A DNA stretch of 64,000 bases. It comes from Dromiciops gliroides (lineage: Eukaryota; Chordata; Mammalia; Microbiotheria; Microbiotheriidae). The position numbers and the translations under genes were made by a program. The notes under the pieces were generated by a model. It was not told the DNA's origin and searched no databases. It saw nothing but the letters and a program-made list of their open reading frames with translations. The stretch covers positions 59,318,532-59,382,531 of the forward strand of contig NC_057861.1 in assembly GCF_019393635.1 (NCBI RefSeq), read 5' to 3'. This document shows positions 12,701 through 24,700 of the stretch, piece after piece; position 1 is the first letter of the stretch, and each line of letters starts with the position of its first letter.

Positions 12701-15700
12701 CCCTCTAATTTATCTGTAATCCTACTGGGAGGTGAATTCTAGCCATCTAATCTCATCACTTTAGGCCTAGACTGCAAGCCCCCTTGTCCCTTCACCTAAA
12801 CCTCCATCTCTTTTCTCAACATCCCTACTCCTTCCAGGTTCACTTATCTTTTCTAGCCTGCTGGACTAGAATTGCTCCTTGGAATTTCCATTCGATCCTC
12901 AATAAAATCTCCTACCTCCTCAAATTTTAACCAGAATTACAATTATCTCCTTGTTTTAAAGGAAACTTGCCTCTTCCTCAAAGATGCTGCATCCCTCCAG
13001 CTTTCTTGATTGTATTCTTCCCTTCCTTCTCCCTCAGACTTATAATTACAGTAACTATAAAGTATAAAGACTTATAAGGATGGGTGACATTTTATGGTCA
13101 TTTGTCTACCACCATCCTTCAGTGACCTTTCTTCCTTTGGATTCCATCCAATCTACTTAAATCACTCCTTTTCCAGTTTTGTTGCTATCACTTATCTCCC
13201 AACTTTTTCCAATGACTTTAGTGCCAGATTCATTATTTTTCTTTCAACAACAAGTATTATTGGAAAGCTATTATATGTAAGACACTGGTTTAGATTTCTA
13301 TGGGGACTATGAAGAAAAAAAAATTAAATATTCTCTACCCTCAAGGACCTTATCTTTTATTAGGGGGAATGTGACAACAGCACAGATACATATAATACAA
13401 AGTGATATTGATAGGTGCAAAAATGAGACGATAAAGTACACTAAGAAAATTTGGAAAGGGAGAGAATACGTTCATCTTGGAGAATCTTCATGAAATGGAA
13501 AGCTTCAAGGAGGAGGTAGCACTAGTGCTGTACCTGAAAGTAAGAGAAAGATTCTGAAAGGCAGAAATGAAGAGGGATGGATTTCCAAACATGGGTCATG
13601 ACTTGTGCAAATGCACAAAAGTTGAGATAGCTTGCCAAGTTTGGGGAATGGTTACTTGAATTGGGCTGGAGTACGGGAGTACACGAATGGGAATGTTTTA
13701 CTTACCTCCACACTCAGATTTGTACCGATGGTCTGCCACTTTAATGCTACCCACTCTAGAATGCCCCTGTACACTACCCTTGTCAGAGTGCCTCATCTAG
13801 GATATTGTGCCCAGTTCTGGGCACCATATTTTTGGGAGGATCTTGATAGTCTAGATTGTTTTCATTCTAAATCATAATCACATTAGCCATTTAGAACTTT
13901 AAAATTTGCAAACACTTTATCTACATAATCACATTTGATATTTGATAACCCTTTGAGGTAGGTACCACATATATGATTATTCTCATTTTATAGATGAGAA
14001 GATTGAAGCTAAGAAGGTTAAATTACTTGTCTAGGGTCATACAAGTAAGTAGTATCCAATGCAGGATCTGAATCCTGATTTTCTACTTATCCAAGTCTAG
14101 TACATTATTCGCTATGTCATTTCTGGAGAGATGGGTTGGAACCAGATTGTGAAGAGTCTTATATCCTAACCCCTCTTATCATCCTTGAGGAGTCGGGGGA
14201 AGGGTTTAAGTACCTGCTATTTGTTCTATTATTATTCTCATTTTACAATTGAGGAAACTGAGGCAAAAGAGGTTAAATGATTTGCTATGGGTCACATGGC
14301 TAGCAAGTATCTGAGGCCGAATTAGAATTCAGGTCTTGCTGATGCTAGAGGCAGCTTGTTGGCTCAGTGTATACAGTACTGGGCCTGGAGTCAGGAAGAC
14401 CTCAGTTCAAATCCAGCCTTATCTCTTCTAGCTTCACTTACCACCATACTCAGACTTGTACCCATGTTCTAGTTTAATGTGGACACTGTAGAATCCCACT
14501 GTACTCTACCCTGGTTTGACTGCATTTAGAGTTTGTGTTCAGTTCTGGATTTCATGTTTTAAGGAAAACCTTGACAATCTGTAATGTTTCCATGACAGGG
14601 CAACCAGGATGATGAAAGAACCCAAAACCATTTCACATGAGAATCAAATGAAGAAATTGGGGGTGTTTGGCCTGGAGCTGAGAAGGTTTGAGGGACCACA
14701 ATAGTTCTATTCAAATATGTGAAAGGTTGTTATGTGGAAGACTTGCTCTGCTTGGTTCTAGAAGGCAAAATTGGAAGCAATTGGTGGAAGTTGCTGATAA
14801 TTAGATTTTGGCTCAATACATAGGGATAGGGACATGACCAACTATTTCATCGATGTAAGGAACTTTCTCTGTACCAAGAATTCTTAACCTGTGATTTATG
14901 AAATTGAAAAAAAAATTCAGGATAACCATTGCCATATACTTGGTTTCTTCTGCAGTCTTCTGTATTTTACTGTATGCATTTAATAAAATGATTCTGAGAA
15001 GAGATCCATAGGCTTCACCACACTGACTGCCAAATGGGCCTATGACACAAAAAAGATTAAGAAGCTCTCCTTTAAATTAATGATGAAGCATGCCATTTGA
15101 AAGAGAGGTGATGGACCAAAAGTGAAGAATGAGATATATTTTCAGGCATGGCCAATGTGAGAGTTTGTTTCGCACTGTGCATATTTGTTGCAAGGGTCTT
15201 GGGTTTGTTTTTTTCAATTATGGAGAGGTGGGAGGGAGAAGGTAATCAGAGATAGTATCTCCCCCCACATTCCTAAAAGAGAAGAGAAGAGAACGAAGGT
15301 CAGAAAGAATCATATATTAGTAGTCTAGCATTGGAAGTTACATAGAGGGAGGGAAGGGAGGAAGGAAAGAAGAAAAGCAGATAATTAGTTGGCACAGTAG
15401 ATAAAGAGTTGGTCCTAGAGTCAGGAAGACCTGGATTCAAATATGGTCTCTTACTAACTGTGATCTTGGGCAAGTCACTTAACCTCTGTCTGTCTCAGTT
15501 TCCTCAACTACAAAATAGGGGTAATAATAACACTTCATAGGGTTGTTGTGAGGACCAAATGAAACAATATTTGAGTGCTTAAGTGCCTGGTACATAGTAG
15601 GCACTTAATAAATGCTTCTTTCCTTTTTGGAGGGGGGCGATGAAGGTTAAGTGACTTGCCCAGGGTCACACAGCTAGTAAGTGTCAAGTGTCTGAGTCTA

Positions 15701-18700
15701 GACCTGAACTCAGGTCCTTCTGAATCCAAGGCTGTTGCTCCATCCACTATGGCACCTAGCTGCTCCCTTGTTTCCTTCTTAACGTGGAATGAGCTGACTC
15801 TAGAGCCAGTGAGTTCCCAACACTGGTTCCTGGCAGTCTGCGTGACCATTTGATAGGGCTGTCCTCTAAAGTCACATCCTACCATGAGGCAATTCCATGA
15901 TAGCAGATGAAAAATACTTTGTGAGTGCTAATGCCCTTTGCACATGTGAAGGATTGTTATTAGTTATGACTATATCAGATAGAACTTCTTTTTGGTTATA
16001 GAAGCATAGATTGCTCCCAATCCTGGGAACATCTCAATATGCATCTCATCCACTTATACAGAAACCTGAACTTTGGATCTTTTTCCCATTCAAGAGGATC
16101 TTGATGGACTAGAATGTCAGACCCAACTAAATAAGATGAAACTGAATAGGACTGGAAGAAAAGTCTTATGCATACATTGTAAAAATCTACTTTCCAAGTC
16201 CAACAAGGGAGAAGCATAACTAGATAGCAGTTTGTGACAGGTACTTAGTGGACCATAAGCTTAATGGTAGCCCACTCTGTCATATGGAAGCCATGGAAAC
16301 TATTCTGGTATTTGGCTGCTTTAAAAAAGCTGCAGTTTCCAGGCATCAGAAACTGGTGGTCCTGTTATGCTGTGCCCTGGTTAGACTACATATCAAAGTA
16401 CCGGTGATCAGTTCTTCACGACAGAGTTAAGGAAAGACCCAGATGAGCTGGAGAGCAACTCATAGAGGACAAGAAGGAGGATGAAAGTTCTTGAGTTCAT
16501 GCCTTAAGAGGATGAGTTGAAGTAATTGCTCAAACTAGAGATGTTTACTAGAGGTAAACTAATTTAAATACTAGAGGTACTTAAATCAGAGAAGATTTTA
16601 AAACTAGTGATGTTTTAAACTAGAGAGGATATCTAAACTGGGGATATTTAAATTAGAGAAGAAAAGACTTAGGGATTACTTAATAACTGTTTATGAAGTA
16701 GACATGTCTCATGTCTATTTCACAAGTTTGTTTCATTTATCTATAAAGTAGACACATGCCCATTCTGTATGTTTGTTTTATGTCTATGAAGTAGACACAT
16801 GTCCATTTCATAGGTTTGTTTCACATGTCTATAGACACATGTCTATTTTGTATGTTTGTTTCATGTATCTACAAATCAGACACTTGCCCATTTTGTAAAT
16901 CTGTTTCATATGTCTATGAAGCAGACACAGGTCCATTTCATATGTTTGTTTCAAGTAGACACATGTCTATTTTATCTGTCTGTGAAAGGCTGTCAGTTGG
17001 AAGAAGAATTGGTTGCTTTGACTGGCCTCTCAGAGGGAAGAGCTGGGAACAATTGATGAAAATTGCAAAAAAGTAAAATTTGGCTCAATGTCAGGAAAAG
17101 TAGCTTAACAATTAGAGCAATTTTAAAGTGGATTCGATTGCTTTTGGAAAATCAGACTGTCTTTGAGCCAAGGTTAGATAACTAGCTTGTAGATGAGATT
17201 CATTTTTTTGGCTTGAGTTAGACCAGATGGCCCTGAGATCCCTTCCAAATCTGAGATCCTGTGATTTCGTGACCCTAGACATCAGGTCAGACAGGTGGGA
17301 GGGAGATTGTTCTCCTTTGCAGGGTACTCTCAGCACAAATTGCTCTCTGGTCATTCGAGAAATCATGGAATCTTCAGAAGGTCTGGGCTGGGCCATGTCA
17401 CTAGTTATATAATTCATCTGCCCTTTGCAAGACCCTCATTCCATTGTATTCTTTACCTGAAGCCCAGACTGCCCGGGTCGGGGAGTCTGTCATACCTGAA
17501 ACCCAAGCCTGGGTTGGTGTTTGATCATGTATTGATTGGAGGCCAAGTCCATAATTGTGTCAGGAATAAGGCATTTATTATTGATGTGAAATCCTTTTCA
17601 AAATACTGCCCTATTGTTCCCAGGCTTGTCCAACGATGACAGCTTTAAATGGGTCTCATGGGCTTCATACAGAGAACAAAGTCAGCGTCACATGTCAAAT
17701 GGATCCTCTAGATATGAGCTTAATAATAATATCTCACATTTACAGAATACTTTATAATTATGGCATATTTTAGCCAACAAGTCAGCCAAAAACATTTGCT
17801 AAGAGCCTATGCGCCAAATACTGTGCTAAGTGCTGAAGATACAAAGAAAGGTAAAAAAAAAAAAAAGTCCCGGTTTTTAAGGAGCTCACAGGCTAATGCA
17901 ACACATACATTTGATGCTTACAATGGCCTTGTCAGGTTGGTCAAGCATGGCTTATTAGCCTCATTATACAGGTGAGGAAACTAAGTCTCAAAAAGGAAAA
18001 ACATCTCATCTGAGATAGCAGATGCATGACTTGTAGTGAAGCGATGAGATCATTGGATCATAGTTCTAGAGATGATCTTGTCCAGTCTTCTCATTTTACA
18101 GGTGAGGAAACTGAGGCTTAGATAACTTAAGTAACTTGTCCTAGGTCACACAATTAGTACTTACAACATTATATAATCAATCAACAAACTTTCATTAAGT
18201 GCCTATTATGTTCCAGGTGAGAACCAGTGCAGTGTAGAGAGACTAGAGAGCCAGCTTCAAAGCTAGGAACACGGGTTCCAGTCCTGCCTCTGACCTATAC
18301 TGGCTGTGTCAGCCTGGGCCAGTCATGTAATCTCTCAGTGCTTTAGGCATTATGAACTGCCTGAACCAGTACCAGAGGCAGATCACTGAGGAGGAATATG
18401 TCAAATAGGAATACAACGCACTGATATTCATTTATGGCAGATGTGATGGGTAAAATCTGAAACAACAGAGTGCATGAGATGATTATGGATTTGAGTCAGA
18501 TTAAACTCTGAGGATGGGGTCTGAAAGGTACCCAGCCCCGCCCCAATAAAAGTTTATTGCTTGTCAAATTCTCACTGTCTCCTTTAAGTTTTATTGCCAA
18601 TTAACAGTATTTTTACTTCTGCTCAGTCTCCCCACTTGTCAGCTACATCTTAGTTTTATTTGGAATCCATCATATGTTAGAACCCCAGTCCCTGTTGAGT

Positions 18701-21700
18701 GGGTCCGGGAGTTTGCCCACCAATTCAATACTCGGGACTCAAGAAGAAAGGGCAGGCGATCACGGGGCTCAGCACAGGATGCGGCAATTAAGTTGAGACC
18801 AGATGTTAAGTGACATGTTTCTTTTTCTCAGAGCAGAATCCCCTGGACCCTAGGGTCCCAACAATGGATTATTCTTTTATTCTTTATTCTATTTCTTTGA
18901 TTTCCCAACATAGCCAAAGATAAATTTTAAGCCTGTCATCCTTCTAAAATTAACACGACTACAAAACAGTGCTGAAACACCTGAGTGACTCTTCCTGTTA
19001 TTCAAGTTGAATATCTTTAGAGATAGGGGCCAGGAGAGGGGAGGGGGGAGTCAGTGGGAACTGTCATTCTTCTCACTGTCACTCCCCTGTTCCCTCTTCC
19101 TTTGGTTTGACCTTGTTCCCTCTCCCGTTTTCCCTCTTGTTCCTGGAACACATATGCATGTCTCCATACATTGATCACGAGCTAAACACGCACCCTGGGT
19201 GAGACAGGATTGGATGTTAGATTGTGAGCTCACCCTAGTGTTTGTGGGGACTTCCTCCCCACCAACATTACTATAAAAGCTCAAGGCATGTATTAGTTAT
19301 TGCAACTCAGTTATTGAGTTTGCCCATTCTTGCAGGAATGTAATAAATCTGTCTCTGCTTGACTTGGTGGTCTCCTCGAGTTATTTGGGTAAACTGAGGC
19401 AGTTTGCCCCAAACAAGAGGAAATAAAGTTTAAAGCTTCTGAGCATATTGTTTTATTAAGCAATGCATGATAATTGCATAACAAATTGGGATCAGGCCGC
19501 CTCAGCTTTCCCCCCAACCGAAGATGGGGGAAACAGATTTTTATGCATCAAAAGAAAACAGTGAACAGGATATAAACCAGCATACAAAATTAGGTAATCT
19601 GATTTCTAATTGGAGGAAAGATTAGGGACTTTCCAAGTTGGGAGGAAGAGAGTGAACTGGTACAATTTCTTCAAATTGGCAAAAGAGGTGTCTCACTTGT
19701 CCTACTCCCCACCCCTGCCAAGTGTCTATATTCAATCAAAGTGACAAGGAAACAGTAACTGACCAGTTACTTTATCAGTTTTTCATATGTTTATCAGTTT
19801 TCAGATGACATATAGGTTGCTTGAGATGTATAATTATGAGAAAACTCCTTGCTTCAATCTTCAGATCTGTTAATAAGAATGTATGAATCACCTGGATTTG
19901 ATGGTGGTACCTTATTATCCAAAAGGATTTTTTATGAAACTCTGGGTTAATAGGAGCAAAATGTCCTTCAATTGAACTTCAAACTGAACCTAGATAGCTA
20001 GCAGATAAAAGTCCCTACCTGGTGACTTCTTTCCTCAGGATAGTAAGTCCCTATCTTATGGGGACATCTGGGCATCCTCATCCTTGCCAAACTCCTTTTT
20101 GGAATTCTGTAATCTTATCATGGTGAATCTATATTTCCTCCATACTTGTTATAACTGAAATTGTTAAAACTGCTTTGCATTACATCCATTCTTGTTATAG
20201 TATTTGCTTTTGGGTTGATTTGTATCATGCTAATGAAATTCACAACACTCTGTAACCAGTAAACAAAAAACCTTATATAACCTCAGAAAGGGGGAGTCTC
20301 TGAGCTCCCTTCTTGGGAGGGGGTCTCTATGTGATAATGTTTCTTTCTTCTTGGGACAAAATAAACTGGTATTATGTTTTTTCTGTCTGTCTCTGATCTG
20401 GTTTTTCCTGTAGGAGAGACATTATGTCCTCTGATCTGTTTTGTTCATAGGAGGACAGGTATGGAAACAAATTGTAGGAGACATTATAAAATTGATTTCT
20501 CTGAAATGTTTATTATTATTATTTTCTGTAGGAGACAGGCAGATAAAAACTATATTTAATTTTCAACAGATCTAACTGGGCTTCTGCATAATCTAGGTCT
20601 GTAGTTAAGGGTTTCTAAGCAACAGGTAGTCACTTAACCCTGTTTGCCTCAGTTCCTCATCTGTAAAATGAGCTGAAGAAGGAAATGGCAAACCACTCTC
20701 ATATCCTTGCTGAGAAAATCCCAAATAGGGTCACGAAGGGTGGGGCATGACTGAAATGACTGAACAACAACAACAAAGCAACAGGGAGAGGTGGTCCACT
20801 GGCCCAGCCATGCAGGGCTAGACTCAAGCAATGTAACAAAATTTTCTCACCATTCCCATAATGGAATAAAGTTTTCCCACAAGACAGAAACTGGACTAGA
20901 CCCGTAATTGAATAGAAAGGGAACTGAACTAGATCCAGTACTGAATCACAAGATGGAGTCAGTTTGGTTCCCACAATTCCCACAATTCTTTCCAAGAGCC
21001 CTGAAGGCTCTAATGGCTAATTAAAGGCTCATCCTAAACAATTCTTTTTCTTCCACATCCCAGGCTATTTTATCGTTTTCAGGATCTGGCTCCTCAGCTG
21101 GTTCCTCTAGACTACAACAGCAACCCCAATGTGAAGGTGCCATATGAAGTCATCAGCAGCATGCCTGAACTAAAGGTAGGAGAGAGGAGGGAGATTCTGT
21201 CAGAATTCAGGGCAGGGCCAGCCCTCAGATGGGCTGGCTCCCTACTTGCTGGACTTTCCTTCTCTGAGGCATCTCGGGGCCCTCCTGCTTCCCTCTTGCT
21301 TTCTCACCGCTTTGGAATTCCTTTTCTTCCGCCTCGGACCTTCTCCCAGCCCCTCCTTCCTACCAATGCTCAGTGTCAGCCAGTCCATCCGACTGACAGC
21401 TCAAAATGTGCTGGTTGATCTATCCCTGTGAGGTTCTCTTTCCCCCCAGTTTAGCCTACAGAGAGGGTAGGGGAGTTTGCACAGGCCCTTCCTTTTCCTT
21501 GCTCCCTAAAAATAGCAATCGGCCATTGTTTTAAGGGCATAAGGGCAGTCTACATGTAGTAGCCTAGTTTGCAGAGTTTTGTGGGGTCTGTATTTGGTGC
21601 TGGGAGAATTCTAATGCTAGTTTAACAGCCCTAAGGTAACTGACTAGTTTTAGTCTTCAGTGCCTTAGTAGCCCTGTTGCCAGTTCCCTAGTCGTCATCC

Positions 21701-24700
21701 TATCATAGCTTTTCCTTAACTTTTTCATAGAATCACAGAATCTGAAAGCTGAAAGGGACCTCAACCACCAGCTGGTCTGATTCAAACATGAAGGAATGGG
21801 GCAGCTAGATGGCACAGTGGATATAGAGCACTGGCCCTGGAGTCAGGAGTACCTGAGTTCAAATCCGGCCTCAGACACTTAACACTTACTAGCTGTGTGA
21901 CCCTGGGCAAGTCACTTAACCCCAATTGCCTAACTGAAAAAAAGAAAAAGAAAAAAACATGAAGGAACTATAAAATACTATCCAGCCTATGCCTGAAGAC
22001 CTCCGAGGAAAGGGAATTTCCCACCTCTCCAAGCAGCCTATTCTACTTTTGGACAGTTCTAATCACTAGGAGATTTCCCCTGATAAGCTTTGATTTGCCT
22101 TTTTAGAACTACTACCCATTCATTTTGGTTCTGCCCTCTGGAACTAAACAGAACAGATCCAGTCCCTCGAGTATGTGACAGTCCTTCAAATGATTTAAAA
22201 CTGCCATCATGCCCCAAACCCTGAATTCTCTCTGTTGCCATTCATTCAACCTAAGATTTTGTTGGCTTTTTTGGGGTTGCTATGTTGACTCATATTCTGT
22301 TTAGGGTCCACTAAAACCCTCAGATATTTTTTTTTAAAAAGCCGATATCAATTCCCCTTTCCCTATTCTGTATTTGTTCAGTTAACTTTTTGAGCCCAAT
22401 AATATTTTTTCATTTGTCGCTATTCAAATTCACCTTCTTAGATTTGAACTATTCTCATCCACTGAGATATTGTTGGATCATAATTCAGTTACCCAATATT
22501 TTATTTATCTTTACTATCTTTGTATCATCAGTATTTTATTTTATTTTTTTGGATATTGGGTTTCCTTATTTTTCTCAGTCTAGAAATAGTGACCACTCAT
22601 AGGTCTGATCCCAATGTTGATTGGTATGAAAGCTAACTTGCTCCATTTTTTTATGATCTGGGACAGCTTCACCTCCTTAGCCAGTCAGGTAGCTCTCTGT
22701 TCCTGGGGCTTGCCATATTGGTACAGTACTTAATGTGGACACTAGATAGACTTTAGTCCTATTGCAGCTCAGAACTTCCATACTCAAATGGTCTACTAGC
22801 TGCAGCATCCCCTAGTAACGGGGATGTGCCTGGCCTCTGGCAAACTTGGCAAGCATGTCATTTGTACTTTCATCTAGGTCATGAATAAAAATAAAACATC
22901 TAACAGAATAGGATGAAGGACACATCCCCTAAGCAGTTGGAGATCTTCCTCCAAGTCGACAACAAACCCGTTCGATTTGATTCAGTAATCGCATTAAAGA
23001 CAAAAATTTGACAGTATCTGCCCTCAAAGGATCTTACAATATAAGAGGAGAGAAAACTTGTAGATATGTAAGAATATAAATGAGATACAAAATGAATACC
23101 TTGTAGGTTTCAGAGTTAGGACACAAGCAACTGGGGGGATTGGGAAAGTCTTCATAGAGAAAGAAACACTGGTGAAAGATCCTTTGCTTGGTACTAGGGA
23201 TGCAATGACTACATAGAAAACGGGTTCTCCTTGAGAGGAGCTTACATTCTTTTTTTGTTTTGTTTTGTTTTTATTTTTGTGGGTTTTTTGTGGGGGCAAT
23301 GAGGGTAAAGTGACTTACCCAGGGTCACACAGCTAGTGTCAAGTGTTTGAGGTCAGATTTGAACTCAGGTCCTCCTGAAGCCAGGGCCAGTACTCTATCC
23401 ACTGCACCATCTAGCTGCCACCAAGAGGAGCTTACATTCCACGGATCCCTTGATCACTATTGTTTGGGCTAGGCCATCCAATAAGATATGTATCCACCTG
23501 TTGGTGCTTTTAACTCTTTGTTTTCTAGGATAACCCATTCCGAGAGAGGATTGCTCAGGTCTTTTCCCATGATGGGGATGGGAACATGACCTTGGATGAT
23601 TTTCTGGACATGTTTTCCGTGATGAGTGAAATGGCTCCTAGAGATCTCAAAGCGTATTATGCTTTTAAAATTTATGGTAAGTAAAAGGAACCTGGCCATG
23701 GGGCCTGAGGGGAAAACAGGAGCTCTGAGGCCAGATATTTTTTCCACCTAGAATGTGGTCTCAGTTCTGTCAACCCCAAACAGTGAGAAAGCAGTTGACA
23801 AACTGGGTTTGAGTCCCAGTTCTTACACTAAGCCACTACATGATCTTGGCAAGTCACTTTGCCAATTTGTCCTTCAGTTTTCTCTCATGTAAGTGGGACC
23901 GGGAAGAACAAAGTGGGAATAGATGATCTTTAAGGACTTTCCAGTTCTACTAGCCTTAAAATTGCACCCACCACTAACTACCTTTAACAGGCCTATCCCA
24001 GGCCAAGCATCGGCTCTAATACCCCCGTCCCTAGGTGCTGCCTGCTCCTGTTACTCCTTTACCCAGACAAAACCTATCTCTAACATCCTTACCCCAGGCA
24101 ACTGTCTGCCTCTAATGTCACTCTATTCCTGGACACTGCTTGTCTGTAAATTCCTCATCCCCAGACAATGCCTGCTTCTCCCAGTCCCTCAACCCCAGGG
24201 CACCCTTCTTCATTTTGGGTCTTGGCTCCAAGGCCCTGGTGAAGCTCAATGGTACCCTTTGGCCCAGATTTTAACAACGATGACTATATCTGCCCATCGG
24301 ACCTAGAGAAGACAGTGACCAAGCTCACTCGAGGTGAGCTGACTCCTGAGGAAGTTGGCCTTGTGTGTGAGAAGGTGCTTAATGAAGCTGATGTGGACAA
24401 TGATGGCAGACTCTCTCTGGATGACTTTCAAAACATGATTCTACACGCCCCAGACTTCCTCAGGTGATTACCCTCTCTACAAAATCTACTGTTAGAATCT
24501 TATGACTTCAACCAGGACTGTACTTCTTATTAACATGTGCTTTTCACTCCCACCCCGAGACAGGTTATGCTTGAAATTCTTTTTAATCATTTATAGTTTA
24601 GTGTGAATAATTTCAGAAAAGATGTCAGGAATAGGGAAGACCTTGAAAAGACACCAAATGCTTGTAAGTAGTGAGGAGACTGGAAGCACTGAGATCACGT

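Noticed and set aside
16816-17076. Frame with repeated MFVS.../DTCxF peptide
   Set aside because: Translation of the 43-bp minisatellite; the period is not a multiple of three and the frame drifts.
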